Assembly: GCA_947561585.1 (NCBI GenBank)
Contig: CANNZV010001057.1
Location: 122,452 to 186,451, forward strand
Origin: Caprella mutica
Lineage: Eukaryota; Arthropoda; Malacostraca; Amphipoda; Caprellidae
Direction of reading: 5' to 3'
Length of the DNA: 64,000 nucleotides
The stretch's first letter is position 1, and every line of letters starts with the position of its first letter. The position numbers and the translations under genes are program-made. Positions 47,406 through 57,915 of the stretch are shown here, piece by piece. The notes beneath the pieces are model-generated. The model was not told the origin of the DNA. It did not search any database and saw only the letters and a list, made by a program, of their open reading frames with translations.

Positions 47406-48349
47406 TACCTGACAGGTGAGTAAAACTGTTGTGTGAGTGGCGGTTATCTGAACAGTCTCAGTTATTAACAACCAGTGTACTTTCCCGCTAAAAATAACGA
47501 AGTTTCAATAATAAAGAACAAATACTATACACAAAAAAAAGTAATGAAAAATATAGCTATATAAAAAATGTATTAAAAATATTCTTTTTAAAAATTGAAA
47601 AACATAAAAAAATGTTGAAAAAATATATAAATAATATATTAAATAAATACATACCTATAAAAATATATTGGGGGAATATATATAAATAAAAAGAAAAAAA
47701 AATTACAATAAAATATATGTAATGCTATATTAAAAATATGTATACATATACGTATATAAAGTAGGGAGAATCCATGGAGAACTGACAAACTTGACAGGCA
47801 GGCATGTAGAATGAGTTTGCTCATGTAACAGGTGTCAGTCATGCATACCTGTCAGGTGGACATGATAGTGTATGGCCGGCCTTAAAGCGAGGCTTACCTG
47901 TATAACTAATTTTAACAATTTAAAAGGAAAAGTGATGCCAAAAAAGTATGTCTTCCCCCAATGCACCCCTGCCGCTCGGAGCAATGGGGTTGGATGCCCC
48001 TCCTCCATTGCTCAGTGCTAATCGAGTAACAGTCGAGGGAGGCTATGTTGTTCTGTTTGTAGCTATCACAATATTGTTAACAAATTATTTACCAATTGTG
48101 ATGATATTATGGACCCTAGAAGAAGATTATGCGGTTACATGTTCATAGAAGATATTCGATGATTAGCATCCTATAATCAGTGTACAATTTCCAAATCATG
48201 ATGTACAGTAGATTATATATACTAAAATATTCGAATAAACTCTCTATTTCGACTTGAAATAATATAAACCAGGAAACTACTTTTCGACTCCTGGATTTTT
48301 CTACAAACAATGATATCCTCATTGTTCCAGTGAGCTGTAGGTTTTAGAT

Positions 48350-48520
48350 TAACTAGACATCGATATCTCGACACGATCATATTTGGCTGAATATTTCGAC
48401 ATAAACTTTTAACCTGTTGCTGATGAACTGAATGTGTTAAATTAACTAGTGATCGATATCTCAACACGTATAAGATCATATTTCGACATGGACTTTGAAC
48501 CTGTTGCTGATGAACTGTGT
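48350..48520. repeat. about 90-bp tandem repeat, two units
   Basis: Both units contain 'aactag', 'atcgatatct', 'gatcatattt' and end in 'cctgttgctgatgaactg'. A partial third copy of the first half lies at about 49310-49330. Confidence 0.8.
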
Positions 48521-48831
48521 TTAGATAATTATCTAACACTAGAATCAAATCTATCTATTAATCAAATTATTCTAATTCAAATGATTATAAATAGTTGAGG
48601 TTGTAATATAATATAAGTCGCTGTGCTAAAAGAGTGGAAGTTTAGTTTATGCCACTTTATAAAATGTGCAGATTTGAGCAGTGCAAAATTAGTGACACCT
48701 AATCAAGTGCCTTATTTGCTAAGAGAAATAAATTTTGAAAAGGGATGTTCTGAAACATTAAAAATGTGTTCACTAAAATTAATTATTTCAATTTAACTAA
48801 TAATTAATATTTTAATTATTAAGATTGGTAT

Positions 48832-49290
48832 TGTAACAGCTGCATAGAAATCTAGGTGTTAACTTTTAGATTGTTGTAATTTTATAAACAACGTTAATTA
48901 AATGTTGTCATGGCTGATTAGCCGAGATTGTCAAAGGAATAACATCTTAGTTTATTCAAAGGCTGAACTCTCTCTAAACTTTGCACGAGGATAACAGTTT
49001 AACAAAGGAATGGCAAGTTCTACCCCTTTATACTATAAAAGTTGATGTTTTCGAATAACCCAGGCCACTGTCTGTAGTACTCTCACTAGCGCGAGGCGCT
49101 TTCCCTCATCTTGTATCGCGTACGTGTCAGTTAAGCTTTGAGAACTTCGGAAAGGTGCATATCTTCTTATTTATCCCTGCCCTTAACCTAGACTACACCA
49201 CATGCAGATATCACGAAAAGAACATCGAGCAAGTGACATTTCGAGGTAAAGAAAATATTGGTTGTTTGATCAATAAACGTCACTTATTTA
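48832..49290 (+). other. possible solo-LTR-like block
   Basis: Starts 'tgtaacagctgcatag', carries a TATA-like 'tactataaaag' near 49030 and 'caataaacg' near 49271, and its middle is GC-richer than the flanks. No second copy is in the window and no target duplication was recognised, so the call is weak. Confidence 0.25.
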
Positions 49291-49461
49291 ATTAACTGAA
49301 TGTGTCAGATTAACTAGAGATCGATATTCTACTCCTTTTAATTATTGCTGGATTGATTCGAGTGATAGGTCATCTTCAAACTTGGAATGGCTAATAATAC
49401 ACAATTTTCTTTCATTTTTATTTGACACAAAATAAAATGTTACGTATAAAAATTATTCTAT

Positions 49462-49700
49462 AATGTAAAGTTGAATAACAAATTTCTGCATAGAACCGTT
49501 ATTTGCAAGCAGGTATGACTAGGACCCAAAAGTTGAATTAATGAATAGAGTGAAAAATATTATATAGGAATACAGGTTAATACTATGTAAAAAATAAGAA
49601 TAATGTAATGTAAAGTTGAATAACAAATCTCTGCATATAGCTACCTTTATTTGCAAGCAGGAAAGATAATGTTATGATTAGACTAGGACTCAGTGAAGAA
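49462..49700. repeat. imperfect tandem duplication of about 145 bp
   Basis: 'aatgtaaagttgaataacaa' followed by 'tctgcata' and 'atttgcaagcagg' occurs twice, with small indels between the copies. Confidence 0.75.
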
Positions 49701-49763
49701 AAATATTATAAAAAGATGCATCCTAACTGTACAATAGTGAATAAATTTCATGCTCATTAGTTT

Positions 49764-50117
49764 TCATGATTTCAGAAATTTCATGGATTTTAAGAAAGAA
49801 TAAACCCTCTCAGAAAGGTCCAGGTCGCTCAATGGGTCAGTTCGTCCTTTACGAAGAATAGTGCAAGTAGCAACAGTTAATTTCGACTTTATGAAACTAG
49901 TAGATATTTTTACTCCTTTCTGCAAGTCTGATTCAAAGATTTCTCTTAGTAGTATTCTATCGGAATTCCTGAAGTATCTCTTCTGCTTACCCTGAGTTGG
50001 TGTTACAGCTCCAACTTGAGGTAATACAGGATGAAACTCCTTCTTTCTAGGGGGGAGGGGGGGTGGTGGTACAAAACTAACAGAGGTAGAAGGCTCCAAA
50101 GCTCTCCTTTGTTCCAT
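49764..50117 (-). CDS. hypothetical proline-rich frame
   Basis: 117 codons from a true ATG: a Ser/Pro-rich start (FVPPPPLPPRKKEF), then a charged helical part (RNSDRILLREIFESDLQKG). The same frame continues upstream of the ATG beyond a single TAG (about 50142) with sensible residues, so this may be the 3' end of a longer, broken frame or terminal exon. No known domain was recognised. It could be a host exon or a transposon remnant. Confidence 0.35.
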   Translation of the reverse strand: MEQRRALEPSTSVSFVPPPPLPPRKKEFHPVLPQVGAVTPTQGKQKRYFRNSDRILLREIFESDLQKGVKISTSFIKSKLTVATCTILRKGRTDPLSDLDLSERVYSFLKSMKFLKS

Positions 50118-50630
50118 AGAGCAACTCTGTTCCTATTCATCAAAAATCACATCAAGTATATGTGTAGGAGATGCTGATGACGATTTGGCATTAACAACAT
50201 TGTAATAGGTCGTCCGCCCTTGCTCTCTGCTGTGAGTGAGTTGCTTTCAGGCGGCTTCAATTAGTTCGGGATCTCCTGTAAATTAGTAGATGTTTTGAAT
50301 ATTAAACTGAATGTATTCAGTGATGATCACAGTAGAATCAATGCGAGTTGACAGATCGGTTATTCAGTACCTCATAAAATAACCAAGTGAGCGTAAAAAA
50401 CAGTAGTAACCTCCCTGTTTCTGGTATCTTACTGTTCCCAGCTCTTCTCCAAGAGTTTAGATTGAAATGCTCCAAGCCAATTTCGCATTTCCCGAAATGT
50501 TTGTTTTGAGACCCTCCCGCACAGCAGCTGGATTCAGCTTTGTCTCTCTTCGTAAGGAACACGTAGGACGAGTCCGAGGAAGGTCTAAAGTATTATATAT
50601 ATACTTGGACATCAGTCATGGAAGTACTAT
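50118..50630. other. mixed-composition DNA
   Basis: A minus-strand frame at 50338-50562 lacks recognisable features. The 50140-50220 part extends the reading frame of the gene below after one stop. Nothing firmer can be said. Confidence 0.4.
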
Positions 50631-51346
50631 CACAGTATAAAGATTAGGGGAGTAGCCCAGTTTTGTGTTATTATTTTTCAAGTGGATGGTGCGTGACGTC
50701 AGCAATCTTGACCCAATCAGCGGCTCCCAGACTCACATGATTAAGAAAAGTGTAGACAAACCTAGAGGAGGCAAATGCGCGTGGCGGCGTGATAGGAAGG
50801 TAAATAAATGATTGAAGGTAAGGATACAGCAGAAAATAGTTTTAATTTTGTTTAAACAATTTTAGGAGACAGGATTACAAAGATTGGATTGAAATTTGTT
50901 GTAATCAGCAACTCTAATATGGCTGAGTCAACATTAGCAATAATTGCTATGTCTGTCAGTCTGTGGAGACTATTTCTCAAGGATGAAGATGGCAATTCAC
51001 CAAGATTTTGAATCCATTCAATATTAAGTTAAGGGGACCGTCCGTGATTAAATCACTAAATTTTCAATATTTTTTTTATTGCTTAAATAGCTAGTTTATA
51101 TTACTAAGATTGATCTCACAAAGAAAAATCAGCTGTTTATCACCCCCCTCCCCTTCCACAGGGGTTGGGAGCTTGGAATTTGGCGCGCCATTACATCTGG
51201 CACAGCGTGGGTGAGCCGCCTAACTCTTAGATTTGGCACATGCGTGCCTAGCTAAGTGGCTGCTAATTACATCATTGTTTCACAATTGGCTAACTGTTAT
51301 TCAAAGTTAGCCTCTCAGAAGCATTCTAATAAAATAGATCTGGCAG

Positions 51347-51598
51347 TTGTGGACGAGAGTTCTCAAAGTGAAGGACGCTAAACTCGACAGAGTTCAGTTC
51401 GTCACTACTGATACAGCTCTTGTTCATAACTTTGGTAATGTTCATGGCTTTCTTTTGACACGTCTGGGTCTTTCTACTGAAAAGACAACTCTGAAAAGAA
51501 GGAATAGTGAGGCTAGTACACCAGCAAAGATGACACCGAAGCGTCGTCGGCGTGATGAGGCTGGACCCTCCCATGACTATCAACCCGGAGGATATTGA
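51347..51598 (+). CDS. short frame with basic nuclear-type tail
   Basis: Up to 83 codons (first codon not a convincing start), ending 'MTPKRRRRDEAGPSHDYQPG'. The run KRRRRD resembles a nuclear localisation signal. It is GC-rich relative to its AT-rich surroundings and may be the C-terminal remnant of a protein carried or captured by the TTAA element. No family was recognised. Confidence 0.3.
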   Translation: MWTRVLKVKDAKLDRVQFVTTDTALVHNFGNVHGFLLTRLGLSTEKTTLKRRNSEASTPAKMTPKRRRRDEAGPSHDYQPGGY

Positions 51599-51815
51599 TG
51601 GGTGTTCGTTGTTTGTTGTTGTTTTTTTTTCTGTAGCGGTTGTTGTTTGGCTATGTAAAACTTTACTACAGAGAGCTGGGTGGCGCCCAGTGATACCCAC
51701 TACCTTTGAGTAGTAATAGCGGGGCACTTCGCCCCGCGGGGATTTAGTGCCATACATAGTCCAAATAAAAACTTTGAACTCATTTTTCTTGCAGTTGAAA
51801 AATTACTAACTTTTT

Positions 51816-52133
51816 GGTATTCAAACATGTACTTCTAATACAGTTTTGTAGCTACGGGTTTGCGGTTTTTTTCATTCGATTCTCCTGGTAATTTTCTACA
51901 AAAGCGTTAGGATCGATTTTTGAATTTCGAAATATAATTTTTTTTTTTAGAAATATAATTTTTTTTTTTTTGAAAATTTTAGTTTTTTCACGAAAAATCA
52001 AATTTTTCGTAAACTAATTCGAAATTCAAAAATCGATCCTCGGGCTTTTGTAGAGAATCACCAGGAAAATCGAATGAAAAAAACCGCAAACCCGTAGCTA
52101 CAAAACTGTATTAGAAGTACATGTTTGAATACC
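51816..52133. repeat. large hairpin, arms about 120 bp
   Basis: The left arm 'ggtattcaaacatgtacttc ...' is repeated inverted at the right ('... gaagtacatgtttgaatacc') with very few mismatches, around an AT-rich loop (about 51945-52005). Transcripts would form a long double-stranded RNA, a possible small-RNA source. Confidence 0.85.
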
Positions 52134-52668
52134 CAGTTCGAAATTCATTCGAAATTCGAATAACTTGTTTTCTATGCGTCTAATCGAAAAAATGCCAGGA
52201 ACAAAAACATAATATTATTCAATTTTATATTTAGGAACTAAGTTTCATAACCGTAGCTTTATTAATAAATTTGTTTACAAAATTTACGGACGGTCCCCTT
52301 AAGGTCTCTTCCTCAACTTAGTTTTATTAGGTTGGTTTGTGACAATATGCGTTTGAAATCATAGATACTGATAATATTTTAGACTGATTGAATTTTTGCA
52401 TGATATTCTCAAGATATATTAAACGCATATTGTCACAGCCCTAGTAATTATCTTATCAAATTAATCAATTTGAATCATACTTCCATAAAGTTGAAAATAA
52501 ATGTTATCTATTTATTTAGTTAAAATATCAATACTACACAGTAAACAGCATTAAATTTTCCCGCTCATGACGTCACACACCATCTGTCTCTTCTGCAACG
52601 CTATTGGTCAGTTTAAAAAAGCTGTCTCCCATATGAGATTGGTCTACTCCCCTAATCTTTATACTGTG

Positions 52669-53395
52669 AAGGAAGTCTAGTAGGACGCTTGCAGTCGCGA
52701 CGACAGGATGAAGGCGGACGGCGCTCCGCTTGAAACATAACAATGTACTTTACTTTCAGAATATTATGGGGTTCTATTATTGTCATTTTAATATTTTGTT
52801 TATATTATTAACTCAGATGAAAGTCGATCTTTATTAGTGATGTTGTTCAGACGTTAAATCTTACTTATATAAAAATTGAGACTGGTTTTAATTTCATCAG
52901 TAGTAAATTAGTATGCTATTTTGCCTACACGGACAAAAATCATTTACGTTATCATGAATAAAAGCAAATGTGAAATATAAACAGTTGAACAAACAATTAT
53001 AACAGTTTTCTGATAAAAGAGAAGTCATATTTTCACATTGAGCATGCAATTGTTTAATTGATAATAATATATAAGAAATTTGATACAACAATTTCATAAT
53101 TGTTATCAGATAATTAAATTTATCCTGAAAATCAAACAAATGAGTCTAAATTACCTTAATATATGGTGTGAATCCTCACAAACTGAATTGATTGATAATA
53201 AGTCATCTCGTATGTTTTTGGAAAGAACAGCAGCTGTAATGCTTTTTCATTCTTTCCACCAGATTGATTCTATCTCCATATTTATAGAGGTTCATTTTTC
53301 CTAATCTAGCTTTTTTGCAATTGCTTATTTGGACATTTAGGAAATCAATAAAAGCGTCCTTTTAGTAAATCTGCAAATCAAAGATATAAAAAATT
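52669..53395. other. AT-rich DNA; possible intron or flank of the 53.4-kb exon
   Basis: No supported gene. A minus-strand frame at 52897-53139 is low-complexity and not convincing. Confidence 0.5.
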
Positions 53396-53407
53396 TTGAA
53401 ATCATTT

Positions 53408-53695
53408 AAATAAACCTCTGCTGTGTCTGCAGCATTTTCACTGTTGTTGAGTTTTTCAATGCAGTCCATAATATTTAGTTCTAATTCTTCCTCATTTTCC
53501 GGATCCTGAGGCATTGTCAGGAAATCTGCAAAATCATATCCCAACTCAGAAAATATGATTCCTAGCCTTCTTAAATTACTAAATCTGGAATTTGTGTACT
53601 TAGATATTTTTTTGAATTCGTGGCTTCGGTCGTGGTACCGCTGGAACTTGTTTAATTCTTCTATGAATTTTGTTGACAGTTCAGGTTCTGATTCA
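53408..53695 (-). CDS. possible internal exon of an unknown gene
   Basis: An acidic, non-repetitive frame runs from an acceptor-like 'aaataaacag' (about 53695) to a donor-like 'gcagaggtttat' (about 53408): IESEPELSTKF, then RYHDRSHEFKKISKY, RRLGIIFSELGYDFADFL and MPQDPENEEELELN. Base composition is GC-richer than the flanks. The frame has no ATG and no domain I recognise. It looks like a host exon or a transposase tail; neighbours on either side were not found. Confidence 0.35.
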
Positions 53696-53905
53696 ATCTG
53701 TTTATTTTCTTGGTTGTGTTTAAGGTTAAAAAAATTTCATCTTTTTATTATGAAAATTCCGCAGATGTTTAGACAAGCACTACACTGCCTTACAACAGTA
53801 ATTGCAGGAAAGGCCTGCTGCTGGTGTGGTATTGCACGCGCTTCTGATACTGTTCGCTGTTTTTATACATATTTTATGATAGTAGTAAGGTGGCACACAA
53901 TTTGA

Positions 53906-54459
53906 ATTTATTGTTGCCATCTAGCTCTACATTGTTCTTCATTAGTAGCGGGTCGAAGGCTTCTTTGAAAGAAAGTAGATTAGTAGAGGGTCTGAAACAG
54001 AGAAACGAAAGTATGGTAAATATTATAATATAGCTTCATAGCATTGAACAATAAATGATTTTTTAATTTCTAGATCACTGAATCATTGTTGAAAAAGTTT
54101 ACAGGAAGTCAGCATAATTTTAAAATGAAGAAGGCTAAAAACACTTGTAAAATTTTTCATTATTTATAAAACTGAAGTTTCTATTCAAACATGAATCATT
54201 TTCAGAGCAATCTGTAATGCAAGTTTGTACGTTACATAAAATTTATTGATAAAAGAAATTAAAAATTGAAAGATAAAAGGAAGTGGTTAAAAACGATGTA
54301 AAAAATAAAAACAAGTCATCTACAATTAAAAGAGGTTATGAACTATTTTAGCGGTGTATAGAATCACCGAAACGGACCGATTGAGGACCAAAACGGACGA
54401 TTGGGGACCAAAACGGACCAATTGTGGTTCAAAACGGACAGATTGGGGGGGGGGGGACT
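53906..54459. other. AT-rich DNA with short direct repeats
   Basis: 54355-54445 holds four loose copies of 'caaaacggaccgattg' ending in a 12-G run. No gene. The relic that follows begins just after it. Confidence 0.55.
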
Positions 54460-55585
54460 TGCTTGATGCTCAAAAGGAGGGAGCGGATCAAGTAGTGGGG
54501 CCTACCAGTATAGTCGATATTGAATTAAAAAAGAAGCAAAGGATTTGACAGGTATTGAACAATCCAATATTGCTGTATCTGATGAGCCATTGTTATTGGC
54601 CATCACTGCCACTTATCGTATAGGGAAAGTGGTGGAGACAGAAAAATCTGCATACAAAGCGAATCTGATCTCCAGAGCTTCTTGGATGATAGATTTAACC
54701 CAAGGGTCCAATTGATCTATGGGAGCCTTCTCTTCCCAATACGCTAATGAAGAAAGAGTCGGGTTTCTTATGGGGATGTGGGATATGTATCTTCAAAAAT
54801 TCCAAAATCATACCCTGGTTACAGCAAGATGGGGGACTATAATCACCAGGTACCAAGACTGCGCTATTTTGGAGTCCTTAAAATCGTTAAGGACATGGAT
54901 GCCCTTTTGACCTCCAAGGACGAACTAAACGATCCTTACGGTTATCTTCATTATATGAGACCCTTGCTGCTTTCCAAAAAGTATCCATACTCCACATCTG
55001 TCAATCCCAATCTTCATTTCTTTTGTAAGATGTTAGCATTATTGCAGGGAAAGGACCTAGGGTAACAATGCAATCGCTGTAGAGGGGGCAGTGGAGAGTG
55101 AAGCCACCAACATGGCAATATTATTCGCATATGCTCATGGAACAATGGCAAATGTCACAGTGGATATCTTTGAGAACAAAGAGGCGGAGGAAGAGTTTGA
55201 TGATAAACTCAATGATATAAAGGCTGCAAAGGATACCCCACTCGAGATTAATCAACTTGAGCAAGTTAAAGATCTTCCTCCCTCTGAAAGTAGGGATGCA
55301 TCAGAGTGGTGTCTTTGGCTGATCAACAACGACTGTAAGTTTCCTCATGATTTGTTAACTCTTGTAAAGATGAAATTAGAGCTGGCAAAAAAAACGCGGG
55401 AACAAAATACGCTCTAGGACAATGGGGGAGAAATTTGTGAATATGGTGTTCCATTGAGGCCCAGTTCATCTCTCTCAGCGGCAGGGACAGCAAACTCTAA
55501 TGCAGAGGGATGCACATCTTTTATATCATGTGCACCTGATAGAATTTTACGTATTAAAGAAATGAAGAAGTTAGAAAAGTGTTAA
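54460..55585 (+). pseudogene. N: endogenous rhabdovirus-like nucleoprotein relic
   Basis: About 375 codons resemble a rhabdovirus nucleoprotein, the protein that coats viral RNA. Telling blocks in order: 'MWDMYLQKFQNHTL' with 'WGTIITRYQDCA', the RNA-groove region typical of the family; 'HYMRPLLLSKKYPYS' with 'NPNLHFFCKML'; 'MAILFAYAHGTMANV'; and a C-terminal 'ASEWCLWLINNDCKFPHDL'. The length is a little below the usual 420-450 residues, with the N-terminus missing or unrecognisable. Frame changes fall near 54530, 54895 and 55065, and stops at 54713-54715 and 55415-55417, so it is not functional. No RT-type target duplication or poly(A) was established. Identification is by remembered family pattern, not by search. 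Confidence 0.75.
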
Positions 55586-55748
55586 GTATGAAATATTTCT
55601 AACAAGAAGAAGAAAAATGTAGGATTCATAGGTTTTTATCCTTTTCGTATTTATATGAACCTAGTGTTCGGAGTTTACTGGAACGAAATCTCGTACCTTT
55701 GATACTCTCTAGTTTGATACTGCAAATCTAATTAAACTTTGGAGCCTA

Positions 55749-57311
55749 ATGTCAGGAGAGGAGATAAAATATGCTAAAGCATTAACCCTGACGGCCGTGA
55801 AAATGGACTCTTACATAAAAGTAAGTATAACGTACAGTTTGGTGATACAGTTACCATACTCATAGATTACAAATGTCTAATCTAATATTTCTTTAGGCCA
55901 TTCTTCTAAAAGTGGAGGACAACAATAGAGAAAAAACCATAACCTATCAGAAAGGACAAAAACTGGGACAGTCTCTTTACGACAGGCTGTTCCTGTTTAG
56001 GTAAGTAGCCATACTCTTATATAATAATAGATTTTTTGAAGATAAATATATCCTCACCCCAACAATATTAAAGTGAGTAACTATATTAGTTTTTGAATAA
56101 ATAAATTTAGTAACATGTTTCCTTTACACAAAGGAGTCCAAGTCGTCTCCACCAAACATTGCCTGCTGCCCATTGATGGGGGCGGAAAGCAAAATCGCCG
56201 ACTTTGAACCTGAATTGGCGTTAAGCAAATCTTTCTTTTTCAAAGTAAATTACTTTACCTAATCATGATTCACATAGCTATAATATATTCCGAAAATTAT
56301 CCATAAATTTTACTCTTGCAGACAGACATCACAATTCACAGGGTGACGTTGGATACCAACTGCAGGCATCTCTTCTGTGACGGCCATCGCAGGAGAGATA
56401 CCAAATGCCCAAGCCTGGGCCTATCAAGTGCCACCGGGAAGAGGAGCCTGGTGGCAAACTTGACAGTAGAAGGATTTGGCCGTCAAATAGAATATTCGTC
56501 GATCTCCTTTGGGGAACTTTTTGTGGACGACTTTATCTTGGCCATAAGTCATTATAAAATTTTAATATTCTCAAGAAATTATTGTACCCACACTAATGGT
56601 ATACATTTCAGAAATCTAAAGGGCACTTGAGACCCGTAAAAAGGCAGCTGCCGCAGTTAGTGGAAGAAGCTAAGGGGGAAAATATATGAAGTTTTACGTA
56701 GCTGGATGGTAAGATTAGTTATTAGTAAAATATATTCCATAAAATACTATGTAATCTTGTGTTAACTACTACTTATTTTCCAGGCTGAAGCGCGCCAAGA
56801 CAGACAGTGGCGGAGAGGAAGAGAAAATGCCTCATATATCCGTAATCTGGCCCGAGAAGCCTCTCGGGATCGGCCGGATTGCGGATGAGGCTCCTCCGGT
56901 AGCCCAGAGTCCTACCGAAGCAGAAGTGGATCCAGCTGCTCCCACAAGGGGGGGGGGGTGATTTACAACTTGACAGAGTGTCGTAAGTTTCCTATCCTAA
57001 TTAGCTACTATCAATTATTTGTATGTACAATATTTAAAACCTTTCTTTGTTAATTCCAGGACCACGAGCACAGACAGGAGCAGCAGCACCACCACCACTA
57101 CGGCGGCCAAGGTCTCCTGGTGAGTAATATTTAACATATACCATTATTTTGCCAATTTAAATTCTTATGTTATTCACATAATAATTGAAATTAGCTCTTT
57201 GTGGATTTGAGGCCAGATGCCCGCAGGCATGAAAGTGAAGGAGAGGAGGAAGAAGCAGTCATCAGGAAGAAAATTCGTCTTTTCGCAGAAGACGACGACC
57301 ACTCCTCCTAA
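55749..57311 (+). CDS. multi-exon gene of unknown function (frame breaks at G-runs)
   Basis: Canonical GT-AG signals define exons 55749-55820, 55897-56000, 56134-56244 (or from 56111), 56322-56547, 56612-56708, 56784-56982, 57060-57119 and 57217-57311, ending TAA. Exons are GC-rich and introns AT-rich. The N-terminus is MSGEEIKYAKALTLTAVKMD. The middle has 'NCRHLFCDGHRRRDTKC', a possible Cys/His metal site. The end is basic then acidic (VIRKKIRLFAEDDDHSS). Exon phases agree from an ATG at 56686 to the stop only if the 11-G run at about 56948-56958 is miscounted by one; other breaks sit at G-runs in exons 3 and 5. It is either a recently decayed gene or a live one with homopolymer errors. No family recognised. 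It lies 160 bp after the nucleoprotein relic. Confidence 0.45.
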
Positions 57312-57336
57312 CCAGCCGTCAACCCTAACATTATCA

Positions 57337-57342
57337 AATAAA
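57337..57342 (+). terminator. polyadenylation signal of the multi-exon gene
   Basis: AATAAA lies 26 bp beyond the TAA at 57309-57311 and 32 bp before the TTAA-flanked element, so mRNA 3' end formation would occur close to that insertion. Confidence 0.55.
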
Positions 57343-57915
57343 AAATTAATGAAAATTAAACCTATTTGTCTTCTTAACCCTAATGAGTTTGACTCTCAAA
57401 AACTACGGGAGAGTTGGACTATGTGTTAAAAAACACATGTTTTATTTATAAACCTAAGGTACTGTATTTTTTACAAGTTGTTACTATATATACTAAACTA
57501 ATGTGTACCAAATTTCAAGTAAAAATATTCAACAAATAAGGAGAAAATAAATACATAGGTATATCAGACATTGGCAACTGAGAGGGCGAGCTGTGATTGG
57601 CTGGAAGAGAGAGTGCGTGTCTGTTTTCTCCATGAAAACGTACGGACTGTTGCGTTTAGCGGGTACTAAGCTATATTATTTTCTTTCTTTTCTATATCTA
57701 TGATTATCAATACGTTGAATATTTATATGGACGTTTGATTTCTTATGTTTTTTTATAAGATTGTAACTAGTTAACAATTAAACTTTAGTTTCATTTATAG
57801 TACCTATATCTAATGAACTATATATTTCATATTATGAATATTTTGATAAAAAATAAAAACAATTTTTCTTTTAATTCAGTGTATATTGAACAAAACATAT
57901 GTATTTACTTTTATA

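Larger units (their letters stand above)
24676..47881. mobile_element. nest level 1: GGCCGGCC-ended inverted-repeat element
   Basis: The left end GGCCGGCCATTCACTATGAT and the inverse of the right end at 47838-47881 match over about 40 bp, including 'gtccacctgacaggt'. Its own sequence is 24676-24812 plus 47406-47881. It has no coding capacity. Sub-terminal 'cctgacaggt' motifs recur in both arms. Flanks 'ctga' and 'ctta' may be a degraded 4-bp target duplication. The family is unassigned. Confidence 0.7.
23901..47900 (-). mobile_element. nest level 0: TA-flanked MITE, copy 2, split by 23 kb
   Basis: Inverse copy of 756-1490. Its long part is 23901-24675; its last bases (ttaaagcgaggcttacctg) are at 47882-47900. 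Both outer ends are flanked by TA (23899-23900 and 47901-47902). Joining the parts reproduces the uninterrupted junction seen at 756-785. Everything from 24676 to 47881 is inserted material. Confidence 0.8.
47903..49763. other. mostly non-coding, repeat-bearing DNA
   Basis: No credible gene. It contains a two-unit tandem repeat (48350-48520), a possible LTR-like block (48832-49290) and an imperfect tandem duplication (49462-49700). Confidence 0.55.
51033..52298. mobile_element. TTAA-flanked (piggyBac-like) non-autonomous element
   Basis: Ends GGGGACCGTCCGT and ACGGACGGTCCCC, flanked by TTAA at 51029-51032 and 52299-52302. TTAA is the exclusive target of piggyBac transposases. There is no transposase; it carries one short GC-rich frame and a large hairpin. 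Confidence 0.8.
50631..52668. mobile_element. 2-kb inverted-repeat element with nested MITE
   Basis: The ends CACAGTATAAAGATTAGGGG and its exact inverse (52644-52668) pair over 25 bp. Weaker inverted similarity continues inward, with 'gatggtgcgtgacgtca' on the left and 'tgacgtcacacaccatc' on the right. Related sequence occurs at 21360-21500. It has no intact transposase and encloses the TTAA-flanked element at 51033-52298. Flanks share 'ggaagt' but give no exact duplication, so the superfamily is open. Confidence 0.7.

Noticed and set aside
52897..53139. 80-codon minus-strand frame
   Set aside because: AT-driven, low complexity, no splice or coding signals.
57217..57429. 70-codon frame starting MPAGMKVKERRKK
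   Set aside because: It overlaps the terminal exon in another frame and runs into the TTAA-flanked element; the acidic frame ending at 57311 fits splice phases better.
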